Assembly: GCF_963678635.1 (NCBI RefSeq)
Contig: NC_087062.1
Span: 13,312,670 to 13,376,669, forward strand
Direction of reading: 5' to 3'
Length of the DNA stretch: 64,000 bases
Source: Symsagittifera roscoffensis
Taxonomy: Eukaryota; Xenacoelomorpha; Acoela; Convolutidae
Shown here: piece by piece, positions 25,201-37,200 of the stretch
Layout: each line of letters begins with the position of its first letter
Position numbering within the stretch: position 1 is the stretch's first letter
Program-made: the position numbers and the translations under genes
The notes under the pieces: model-generated
What the model saw: only the letters and a program-made list of their open reading frames with translations
What the model was told of the DNA's origin: nothing
Databases searched by the model: none

Positions 25201-28200
25201 TGTAATTTTTTCAGCTTTTAAGTTTAACTTTTTTTCTGAGAAGGAGGCTTTTTATAGCGCTTATTCTAGTAACTGCCAATGCGATAAACTTTGCGTCGCT
25301 CTCATTACCAAGTATTTAATGTTGTTTTCTATATTTTGAGCTGATTAAAAGTAAATATTGCATCAAATGATTCGAAAAATACTTTTTGAAGCTTATTACT
25401 GCTGTGGTTTTAGTTTGAGATGCAATGAACAATATATTTTTTTCAATTTTAAAATTTGTTGACGTTTTCTTCGAAGTTTCTTTTGCAGGAAAGCAGCAGT
25501 AATCTTTACTCAAATAGTTCAGCCAATAATTTTTTGAATTTCTTATTTCAGCCAATTTCGATTTCGAAACCTATTCCTAATCAACCACCTTTTCCGAAGC
25601 CAGCTGCAAACACCATCACACCTTCTAAAGCCCAAAATGCCCCTTCTTCACAGCAACCTTCAAGTGCTGATAATATTAGCACGAAGAAACCTCTTACACC
25701 GCCTTTCAGTAAGCCGCCACTAGCTCGTCCCGCGGCTGTTCTCGAAACACCTCCGCGAGATTCAGTTTTACCGACTCCGGTAGCTCATCGACCGCCTTTT
25801 CAGGCTACGAAAGTATCGGATATTCAGCAAATCGACTCAAATAATAGTCAGGGTGGTCTTACCAAAAAGTCAATTGATGATTCTGTTTGTCATGAATCGA
25901 AAGGTAATATGTCATACGGGAAATCTTCAGGCTTAACCCTTGCAGCTTATAATTTTTCTAACTCATCATCAAGTTTTTTTGATTCCAACGAGCTATCTTC
26001 GATACCCACATTTTTCAATTCTTGATAAACACCTATTATTTTTACAACACTATCCTATTAAGCTGATCAACCACATTGTTCGCGGAAAGGTTCCAAGCTG
26101 TAATGGTTTTGCCTTATTTTTGTTTACGTTCTCACCTTTTTTCGGTATTTAATTGTTTTTTGGTATGACTGTTGTGAAATTCAAGAATGGCTGTGAAGAC
26201 GGTTTTTTGATATTTCAAAAATACCGTGAACTTTTTACATTGATAGACAGGTTTCATTACTAGTGTATTTACATACAACTCTTTAAGATAGTTCGTGGAG
26301 CGAAGTTAAATGGAATTGTCTACCAGGCCAAAGAAACGAGGTCTAAATGGGGCGTAAGTGTAGTGTAAACGTGGCAAAGTATCTAAATGATTTTTTCTAC
26401 TTTTTTCATGTATCGACAACGAGTTGTAGAACAAGAGTTTGATAAGCTATCGAAGCATATCAGAATGGACGAAAATTTCAATGTATTTGTACTCGAAATT
26501 TTTAACTCAATCTCAGCAAAGTGTTGTAACCAGGAAAAAAATTAGAGGGACGAGGCAACAGTAAATGGGCCTATTTAGAACAAAATAAATGGTTTAAGGT
26601 GGAAAAGGCGGAATTTTGCAAACGTTAATTATCGTGTAATGTATCCAAAATAGTTAAGATCACTTTAACAATTATTTTATTTCTGTCAATTAGAAAAAAA
26701 AAGCTTTTTTTTTGTCACTTAGAAAAAAAGCTTTTTTCAAAAACACGCATCCCGAGCTGAAAAACGTCCGTGTATTTCCTTGAAAAGGGTCACATTTACC
26801 GTCGAAAGGTGAAAAATAGACATATGTGCCTTTTAAAACATCTTTTCTCATGCGCCTCAAATCGAATCAATTATGTTATGAAACGGCAAATGAACTACCA
26901 GTCATCTGAGCAATTGCCAATCCTAAAGGTTTCGAAAGACTTCATACAAATTTTCGCACAATTTGAAGTAATCTGATTGTTTTTTTAAGAGTAATGAATG
27001 GTGTGAGTACGCTTATGTCGGTCTTCGTAAATTTTTGTTTTTTTTCTGGAAAATATTTTATCTATTGATCCAGTTTTCTCCAATCGGGTTAATTTTATCA
27101 AAAATAACCAAATATTTAGTTTTCGTGAAATTCAAAGATTTTCATGGGCTTTTTTTTTCTTTAAAATTTGAAAGTTGAAGTTTTTTCAAAAAACAAGTCA
27201 GTTTTTTTTCTAATTCCTTGCGTTCATTCTTTTCCAACTGCTGGCTATGTTCTAAAGGGTTTAACTTGCGCGATGGCGCAGACTATTTATTTTGTTTTGA
27301 AAATCTTAGCTTTCGGTCGCAAATAAAAAAACAATCAGCGAAATATCAGTTTACATCATTTTATATTATATTATGATGTCTCGATATAAATCAAAGCTAT
27401 TGCAAAAAAATCATAATATCTCTAGGATAGTTTTCAGCTTTTCGAAGAGAATGAAAAACTTATACAAGTTTTAAAGAACAATCTTTTTAAGCATCTAAGC
27501 CTTTGATTACAAAATAGCTAGAATTCTCAAGTTTTGAAGAAGAGAGCTCAATATCAATGCACTGCTGATTTTCCATCAAACTGCTGAAAAATTAGAAAGA
27601 AAAAAGAAACCGATTGAGAAATGATTTTCGTCTATTTTTTGCATTGACGCCTGTAGCTAGAGCATTTTGAGCTACTTCTGATGGCATGGCGATAATTCGT
27701 CTCAAGCTGCTTTTCGTAGCAAGCAATAGTTTGTCGCAATTACGAAAAACGATAATATATCTCAAACCAATTTAATCAGGCTCCATTGTTTAGTAGTTCC
27801 ATGAAACATTATCTATTGAATCCCACACCGACTAAAGTGTGGCCGTTTAGTTGCTTTGAATTGCTAAATGGGTTTGTTTCAAATATAGTTATGATAAATT
27901 GCTCTGCGACGAATTGTAGCTTTTCGAAATGCTGCCAATGGTTATCTGCGATCAATTGTCGCCTGAGACGAATTGTCACCTCTTGACTTCCGTATTGCTG
28001 AAATTGGTCACGTGCGATTTTTCTTGTGCGTTAATTACACTTGAAGCAACTAAAGCGCGATTAATAGAGCCTTTCAAATTTCGGTGCGTATTCACAGGTT
28101 CCAAAATAAAAAATCAGTCCCATAGGTTCCAAAATAAAAAAGCAGTCGCATAAGTTCCAAATCTTTTCAATTGGTCAAAAGACTAAATTAGCCGAGTCTC

Positions 28201-31200
28201 GGTTTAAGGTCTCCGGTGGGCGATAACCGGCTCTAAATTTCGTATAAGAGTCCTACCCTTTGATGGCAAGCTCGCAACACGTTGGCGCGGCTGCGGCGGT
28301 CACTCTTCTGCAGCTTGACTTTATGCTAGTTGAACAGTAAACAACCAATCCGTAAATTCGTTGGCTCAAATTTAAACCAATCCGAATTCAAGAAGATAAA
28401 TTTTGGATCTTATGCGACTGATTTTTTTATTTTGGAACCTATGAATATTGGAACCTATGGGAATTCACCCAAATTTCATACGGAAAACAAAGTTTAATTT
28501 TGCGCCGGGAATTTTAAAATCTGCTTCAAATATTAACCAACTTATATAGAAGTCGTAAGGTGACTATTCTTGGCAAGCAGCAATTGGTTGTAGGGACCCT
28601 TGGTAAGTAGCATATCGAAAAGCGGCAAATGACGATAATGATAAGATAGTTTTTGAAATGAAATGATTTTGCAATGCAACCAACCGGCACAACAGCCAAA
28701 CGGCAATATTTTATCGGGTGTAGGAGTAGATATGGAATGTTTTACGGAACAACTAAGTAGCAAATTGTTCCCTCGCGAATACTGATATAAGTTGGTTAAA
28801 TTAAGAAGCTAGATATTCAAAATATGTACAAAGTAAATTTTCGGTGTTCGGCATTAATTATAAAAAGGCGCGAATCATTTTGCTTTAAGTTAAGTTAAAA
28901 TAAGGTTTTGATCTCATTTTTATTGGTGCGACGAGGAGATCTTCAAAATTTATAAAATTTAATTGTTTTTGTATGGCAATAAAAAATCAATCTGTAATTA
29001 TTCGCGACGTTTCATCGCTGTAATTATTTGGTTGTTGATGCACTTATTAAAATTTATTCCGGATCGCGCTTTTTGGAACCGCAGTTAGTTATATAATGCG
29101 AATTTTAATGATTCTTTGGATTGCGCCCTTCTTGTATGGATTTTAAAATCTGATTCGCGAGTTTGATAGCGGCAGTTCTTCATGTTGGCGCTACCCTGTG
29201 AAATGCATTGAGACGTCATGCTTCTCAGCACCAGGTTTGAGTTTCAAATTTAAGCTATCAGGACTTGTATTTAGAAAGGAAGGTTTTCCATAATGCCGGA
29301 GTAATCGATTGACAAGAAGCTGCGGTTACACTTGCGTGTGCTAGGCAATTTTGCGGCAAGAAATTAATTGAAAAAAATCGCCTCCCCTGAATTAAAGCAA
29401 TTTTGGTATATGTACTTGAATGAAGCCACAGTTTTTAAGTGTGATAAATTTTCACATATGTAGATTGTGTGTTTTTTCAAAAAACGAATCATAAAAGATT
29501 TTTGTAATTAAAAGTCTTTAATATTTTTCCCTTTGAAACAAAGTATTTTTCTAATTTAACTTTGATTTTTTGGATATTTCCCCAGATGGCGTGAAAATAA
29601 AGCTCGCGATATGTGACTGAATTTCGAGTTCCTGCTGTATATTTGGTGAAACGTTTTTGGATGTTTATTTTTGTTCGATGGGTCTAGCCGCAAATTATTG
29701 CACTTAGCAAAATCAAAGTGTCTTATAATTGGGTACTATATTTTTTTCGAGGATTTTCATTTTTGTTGTTTCTCGGAAGTGACCTGATTCGCTTTCGTTA
29801 GTCGGTAACACAGCAGCGGTGAATTCATTTTAATTGCCGTTATACATAAAAAGTACTGATTCACGTGTAAATATATTCTAATTTTTAAAAGATAACTAAT
29901 GGATAAAACGAAATCGGCTACGAAAACGAAATTATCAAACCTTTCAAACCCCGAGATAATGGATCTTTTCATGAAAAGATATTACATGTTCTCATGTTTT
30001 TTTTTTGCTATATTTCAAAATAGCTGCTTTTTTCAAACCCTAAAGAAAGTTTGCGAATGGAATTTGAAAATACGAGATTCTTAAATATTTTAGTTTGCGA
30101 GATATGGATGTTTTTTATAAGAAAACTCCAGAGTAATCATTGTATATGTAGGCCTAAACAGTTTCTTGCTGATTTTTGTTTCCAATAGACCTTCCAGTTT
30201 GTTACTCTTGCGATAAAGAAAGGTATTGCAATCGGGTACTGGACTTTTCCCAGTAAATAACTTTGTTCACAGGGCTCATCTTCTGCACTCATTCATCTAC
30301 TGGACTTTTCTGTTGCAATAGACAAATTTTTAGCATGTTTGCTTTTAAAGAACCGGCCTCATCGAAATTAGTTTTTTTATGTTGGTTGTAATTCACCTAC
30401 TCGATTTGTTAAACTTTCATTTTTTCGGCTGAATAAGTTTGGGTTTTTTTTCCGACTTAGTGGAAATTTATTGCGTAAAAGTGCCAATCAAAAACAGTAT
30501 AAATTGAACGTGATGTTTAACATGATTAGCATTTTTTTGAAATTTGAAAATTGTACAAAAGTCTAAATCAATTTTTTTTGGCTTTGTTTTCGATTTTCTA
30601 TTCGAGCCAGAAGACGATGATTTTACAAGTTTGATGAATGAAAAGTTGGTCTGATTTTTCTTACTGAATCAACGCAAATATATATTTTTTTGAACCTTGA
30701 AAAACATCGAAAAGTCGCGAAGTTCTCAAAAAGCTCATTTTAAAGAATCGATCCTGACTTTCACAAATTTTCATTATTTTAGTTGACTTGTATGGAGCGC
30801 TTGATTGAAAATTTTAAGCGTAGTTGAGTTTAGAGGCCTCTAAATTAACTGGTGTTAAATCAGTTGTTTTTACGATGCATAGCTTAGATTTTTCTGTGTC
30901 TCGGTATGTAATTAGCTCGTTTTGTTTTTGAATGCGGCAAATTTAACTCGATGAAAGCTGATTAATTCAGATTTTCATTTCAATGGTAATGCTGAATGAG
31001 GGTTTCGAGATTTGAATCAGTTCTTCATAACATGTTCCTGTTTGATGAAAAACAGGTATTGTAAAGATGTGTGGGATTTGTTTTTTTATGATTTTTATGA
31101 GACGCTTTGGAATTTTTTTTTGCTTTTCACGAAAATAATTGTTTTTCTCTACTCGACTTTCGAAAAACTAACCGATGTTCGAGAAATTGGTGCGGAGGAA

Positions 31201-34200
31201 AGACCCTCTCCCATATGTGCCTGCATTTCCCCTGGCCTGTTTTTTGTCACCTCCTTTTCTACGGCCTTCGCAAAATTTTGTGGGGCGATACTTCAGAATC
31301 GCCCCACAGAACCCATACTTCAGATATTTTGACCCATGATTCAGAATTTTTCTTTCATTCGCAAATTTTGCCAAATTATGAGTTTTTGGGATCAATCGAA
31401 AGAACGGATTGTGGGAAGCCCTGCCAATTCTGAGATCCGTTCTTTCTGAGATCCGTTCTTTCAAAAATTTGAACTGCCCTGCCAATTCTGAGATCAATGG
31501 TTCAATCGAATTATAAGCTTGTAGGCTTCTCGGCTGCATTAGCCGGTACGCCTTTAATTTTTGTGAAAAAAGTTTTATCCTTCGGAATTTTGTTTAGTTC
31601 TGTGACCGTTATTTGAAAAGTTTTCGCAAAACTACTTTGCCTAATCTGAGATCTAGATTGAATAGAATGTGTGGTACCATAGCAAAGCTCCATTTGTCGT
31701 AATGCCAATTCCAAAAAAATCGAGTCTCTACCATTTAAGCCCCCCTCACCAGCCTAGTAACAAACAAATAATAGCCCCCATGCACTGTGATGTTACAATT
31801 AGTGGGTGGCCCATAATGTGATGCGAGGAGGTGCTTAAAGACAGTAATTTTTTGCTGTTTGCTCGCTTGTTCATGAGACGTGAACTAAATTTTTTTTTGT
31901 CTCTGGCTGCACTTTCGAAAACATTATAAAGTTTTGTTTGGAAATAACGAATATTAGGTTTCCGCTGAATTTCTTTTTGGTTAATTGTCATATTTTCAAG
32001 TTTTGTTCAAAAGAATTATTAAGCGATTTTTGTGTTTAAAGCTTTCGTTTAAAAGTAGCCAAATGGAAAATGGAGTAAAAATGATACTAAATTTTACCAA
32101 TTCTTTAAAAAAAGTGGCAAAAATATTTTAAAAAAGTATCCATAAAAAGTAAAAGCCTCGTAAAAAACTTTATAAGTTTAGAAAAATGGCGCAGTGTTAG
32201 TGTAATTTTTTCTTTTACTCTGGCTGTTTTCCTGAAATATCGATCTTGAAAATGTTATTAAGAAGTTTTTATTGATAGATCGGTAAGTTAATATTGATTC
32301 TGTTGAAGTCTGGTTTTAAACTGAGAGTTATATCGAATATTCCAGCAGAATTCATGACTAATTGACTTTTATTGAATAAATCTTTAAAAATTCATAACAA
32401 ATTTGAAAGCGTCTATTTGTAGCAAACGACTTTTTAGATGAAGCGAAAAGTGTCTCGGCTATCGAAAAATGGGCAATCAATTCGCAAGTAGCGAAAGCTT
32501 GTTCTGCTTTGCTTCATTGATCTTAGATTGGCATCGATGGTAATGTGCGTATTTACCAGTGTTGGCAGCGTAGTATACTCTACTTCATAATACCACAAAT
32601 AGGGGTGTAGGCCTTTTCAGTTGAGAAGTTAATAAATTGCTGGTAACGAATTGTTCCAGTACCTGCTACGAACTGTCGCCTTTCACGTATTGTTTTTGCC
32701 TCGTGATCAGTTTTTCAGAGTCCATGAACGTAGTGAAGACTCTTATATAGGCCGTGATGTTTTTTTGCTTATTTTTTAAAAGTGAAATGTGTCCTTAAGT
32801 TGATTATGTCTCAAATGGCATAATTCTCAAATGGCATAAAATTTGTAAATTTCCCAAATGGCATAAATAGTCTTAACTTTGAAAATTGACAGTAAGATTT
32901 AAATTAACTTGAAAGTAATATAACCGGAATATTCAACAGAAAGAAAAAAGTAAGTCTATTACATATTTAAATGCGGGCTTCACTATCTCGCCATGTTTAA
33001 GCTTTTTCAACGTATTATTTTTGCATGTTTAAGCTATATCGTATATTGCAATGGTTAAGAGTTTTTTTCTATTTTCCAATTTGATTTTAGTGGTTATTTT
33101 ACCGAGTTTAACTTAAGCAGCCCAATATCGAATTAGGGGTTATTTAAATGCGGGCTTCACTATCTCGCCATGTTTAAGCTTTTTCAACGTATTATTTTTG
33201 CATGATTAAGCTATATCGTATATTGCAATGGTTAAGAGTTTTTTTTCGATTTTCCAATTTGATTTGTGGTTATTTTACCGAGTTTAAATTAAGCAGCCCA
33301 ATATCGAATTAGGGGTTGCGAATTTGGTCTCCAATTTTGAATGCCCGAATCATTTTCATTTTAGCTAACGAGATAAGACGATTTTTGAGACTTTTTCAAA
33401 AATTATCTGAAATATCAAATAACAAAAAAATTTTAAAAACTCGAAGTTCCCAACTCTGTAGTTGGGCGCTGTCAGAGTACTCTAAGGAGTTACAAATCTT
33501 GCCTCCAAATATGACTGTTCAAATCCTTGTAGTTTTCGAGATATGACGGTTTTTGTGATTTTTTCAGAAAACATATAATTTTTCCCGCAAAATCTGAAAT
33601 TCCCAACCCTGTTGTTGGGTCCTGTCAGAGTACTATCAAAGTACTGTCAAGGATCGCGAATCTTACCTCCAAATATGATTGCTCAAATCCTTGTAGTTTT
33701 CGAGATATGATGTTTTTTGTGATTTTTCAAAAAAAATTTCAGAAAACTTACATTAATTTTTTTTTGCAAAATCTGAAATTCCCAACCCTGTAGTTGGGTC
33801 CTGTCAGAGTAATCTCTAAGATTGCTACTCTTGCCTCCAAATATGAGTGCTCAATTTTTTGTAGTTTTTGAGATATGACGTTTTTTGTGATTTTTTCATA
33901 ATATTTCAGAAAACTTAAATTACTAATATTCTTGAAACATCTGAAATTCCCAACCTTGTAGTTAGGTCGTGTCAAAGTACTCTCAAAGATTGCGAATCTT
34001 GCCTTCAAGTGTGACTGCTCAAATTTTAGTAGTTTTTGAGATATGACGTTTTTTGTGATTTTTTCATAAATTTTCAGAAAACTTAAATTACTTTTATTCT
34101 TTAAACATCTCAAATTCCTAACCTTGTAGTTAGGTCCTGTCAGAGTACTCTCAAGGATTGCGAATCTTGCCTCCAAATATGATTGCCCAATTCTTTGTAG

Positions 34201-37200
34201 TTTTCGAGATGTGACGTTTTTTGTGATTTTTTCAGAAAGTTAAAATTAATTTTTTTTCGAAATTTGAAATTCCCAACGCTATAGTTCGGTGTTGTCAGGT
34301 TACTCTAAAGAGTTGCAAATCTTGCCACATACAAATGATAAACGCGACTGCTCAACTGCTTTTAGTTTCCGAGCTGTGACGTTTTTTGATTTTTTCAAAA
34401 TTTCTCAAAGAACTTATCTACAAAGAAATTCAAAAAATTTGAAACTACCAGCTTGATGAAGATACAACCTTATTGTCAGCGTTCACCCAGGCGTCTCAAA
34501 TCTTGCCTCTTAATATGAATGCTCAAATCCTTATAGTTTCCGAGATAAGACGTTTTTTTTTTCCCGGGAAACTTAGGTTTAAAAAAGGTCACAAAATTTT
34601 GGATTCCTTACCCTATAGTAGGGTGCTCTCAGGGACTCTCAGTGGTTGCAAATCTGGCCTCCAAATTTCTCCAGAGGCCCATTAAGTTTTTGAGATGACG
34701 CTTTTAAAATGGGAATTGAAAAAAATTTGAAGTTTGTAATTGGGTGCAGTCAGAGTACACTAAAAGTTGCAGATGTTGTTTCCAATATATGTGGTTTTTA
34801 CTGAGTTGTCGAAAAATTTCGAAGCACCGAAGGTGCGTTAAACGCTAGTTGTTTTTAATTCTTACAAGTTTTGGCAGATTTCTGAAACAGTATCCCAATA
34901 TTCGTCGATATGAAGCGATTGGGCTTTCTATATTTGAAGCCTGGAGCCGCATTCTGTTTCAGTACAAAGACAAATATAAGTTTTTGGTAGTAGCTTCGAT
35001 TTTTTTAATGAAAGTATCCGTCATAATACAAATTATAACACCGTCCCCTTGTAAAAGTTTCAATTTGAATAATTTACAGAATTTGATAGTTCTACTTGAA
35101 TTAAATATTGATGAGTGATTAGTAATTTGTTTACAAGTGAACAAAATAAGGCGTGAAAACTAACTGGATAGATCTAACTTTTTCACGCCTCAAAGTTTTC
35201 TGATATTTTTTGAAATTGTTAATGCCATTTGGTAAAAAATTTGTTTTCTGCCATTTGGGAATTATGCCATTTGGGAAGTTACCCTAAAGTTTGTTCAAAC
35301 TAAATTTTGACTTTTTCGCGGTTAGACTTATGATTTCTTTTCAAGTTCCTAAACTAGATTTCTAGAGTTCAAAAAAACTTTCTTTTCAAGTTAAAAAAAC
35401 TAGATTTGAGTTCAAAAACATTTCGCTGATTAAAAGGAAGGTAAACATCATTATCGAACAACAGAAGTACAAAAAATGTGATCGACTTCTAGTTTTTGAA
35501 TCTATTCCTTAAACTCAACGCCAAAATTTCTGTGGACGCAATGTTTAAGTGGTTTATATAGGGGACAAAAGTTATCAAAAGGCGTTAGGGACAATGTTCA
35601 AACAAAAGGCATAGATGTCATGGATTTTTTTTTTCAATCCGAAGTTTGGATAACTTCAAGTCATTGTTTAGATCAAGATCAAATGTCCAGACAGATTAGA
35701 TTGTCTTTGAGCGCATGGCACTGCAAGGCAAGGAGATGCAGGGAAGCGCATGGCTAGGCAAGGCAAGACAGGACACACAGGACAAGGATGACAGGGTAGC
35801 GTACGGCAAGGTAGAGCTATGCAAGGCAAGGCAAGGCATGGTAGCGCAAGACAAGGAGGAGCAGTGCAGCTTAAGGCAAGGTAGATCAGCGCAAGCCAAG
35901 GCAAGGCAATGAGGGGAAGCGCATGACACGGAGGGACAGGGCAGCGCAAGGCAAGGAAGGGCAGGGCAGCGCAAGGCAAGGTAGATCAGCGCAAGCCAAG
36001 GCAAGGCAACGAGGGGAAGCGCATGGCACGGAGGGACAGGGCAGCGCAAGGCAAGGAAGGGCAGGGCAGCGCAAGGCAAAAAAATGAAGGGTAGCACAAA
36101 GCAGGGCAGCGCAGTGCAAGGAGGGGCTGCGTAAGGCAAGGCGAATAAGCGCAGGGCAAAAAGGGGAACGGCAGCGTAAAGCAAGGCAGATCAACGAAAG
36201 GCAAAAAGCAAAACAGGGCAGTGCAGAGCAAGAAGGTTCAATGGTCTAATGTCTAGACAGATTAAAGAATCATTTCATCGGTTATAATTTTGGTTCGAAA
36301 ATTGATCCGGCGGCTGCCTGCTATCATGTTATTTTTTAGAGTTTCGGTTCTGAGGTTGAAAATTCATTTTCCAGAAAATCGCAGCTCAGAAAATGTGGAT
36401 GATTTTACGAATTTTTCAAAAATTATTAAAACAATTAAAAAACATTAAAATATATTTTAAATTTAAAATTTTTTTTTCCTATTTTTGGGCTAACTGGGGT
36501 GTATTGTAGAGTTGCGAATCGAATGTCAAAAACTAATCTTCTAGAAGCTCGTAGGTTAGGAGATTTGGACGATTTTAAGAGTTTTTCAAATTTCATAAAA
36601 CTTTTTCGCTTTTCGTCTGTTTCTTTGCGTTCATTCACTCGTTTCCAAATGTCAAATGGCTATCTTTTTAAAATTAATAGGTAGGGGCAAGCAAGGCAAG
36701 GTAGGACAGCACAAGACAAGGATGGCAGGGCAGCGCAAGGCAGGGTAGCTTAAGGCAACGAGCTGTGCAAGGCAAGACAAGGAGTTGAAGCGCAAAGCAA
36801 AGAGGGTAGGGCAGCGTAAGGCAAGGCCGGACAGCGCAAGGCAAGGCATAGTAGCGCAAGAAATTTAGGTTTTTTTTCCACTTCTGAAAAATATCTGAAA
36901 CGCTACACCAATTTTTAAGGAAAGGAGTATCAATGGAAACAACGTTTATTCCCTTGTCTGTTTGCATAATCCTCTAGTCTTTTTTTTTACTTTACTTCGC
37001 TGTCTACAGCCTTCGAAAAAGTCTGCAGGGAGAATATTTGACCTATTTTTTAAGGTTTTTTTTTTAAACTACTGCCAAATGTTGAATTTCAGATTCAAAA
37101 GAGAATGGGTTGTACGAAGCTCCTCTATGAAAGCGGCTACGCTCAAATTATTTTACACGAAAAGTTAAGGCACTTGGAATAGTCAAATATTTGATTTTTG

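Larger units (their letters stand above)
7234..25551 (+). other. 18.3-kb intron 1 of the zinc-finger gene, mostly repeats
   Basis: GTATGAG donor at 7234 and TTATTTCAG acceptor at 25551. No additional exon could be supported. Identified repeats (HINE-like copies, ~170-bp-unit repeats, several foldback MITEs, a tRNA-like sequence) are listed separately. The stretches 7540-10070, 16000-17600, 19220-19740, 21030-21800 and 24360-25540 show only AT-rich sequence with T-tracts, with nothing recognisable. Confidence 0.75.
32802..35282. mobile_element. 2.48-kb TIR element with probable 9-bp target duplication (MULE-like)
   Basis: The left end has CAAATGGCATAATTCTCAAATGGC-type repeats and the right end carries the inverse (GCCATTTGGGAATTATGCC). 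The flanks are CCTTAAGTT (32793-32801) and CCTAAAGTT (35283-35291), 8 of 9 alike. A 9-bp duplication and long repetitive inverted ends are typical of Mutator-like elements, but no transposase is present. The inside holds a 177-bp tandem duplication and a satellite-like array. Confidence 0.5.

Noticed and set aside
25904-26025. Extension of zinc-finger exon 2 to a stop at 26023
   Set aside because: An AAG|GTAATA donor and phase-matched downstream exons that supply zinc fingers favour splicing, although an alternative short isoform is possible.
32558-32600. CAGTGTTGGCAGC as a hAT terminus
   Set aside because: No matching inverted end or 8-bp flanking duplication found nearby.
33748-34176. 142-codon frame with repeated 56-aa units
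   Set aside because: The amino-acid repeat is the translation of the 165-168-bp satellite unit; other units contain stops.
33330-34760. CRISPR-like array
   Set aside because: The 165-bp period with diverged units in a eukaryotic intron is a satellite, with no short repeat/spacer pattern or cas genes.
35696-36184. Leu/Pro/Cys-rich 162-codon frame
   Set aside because: Translation of the GCAAGG minisatellite, open in several frames at once.
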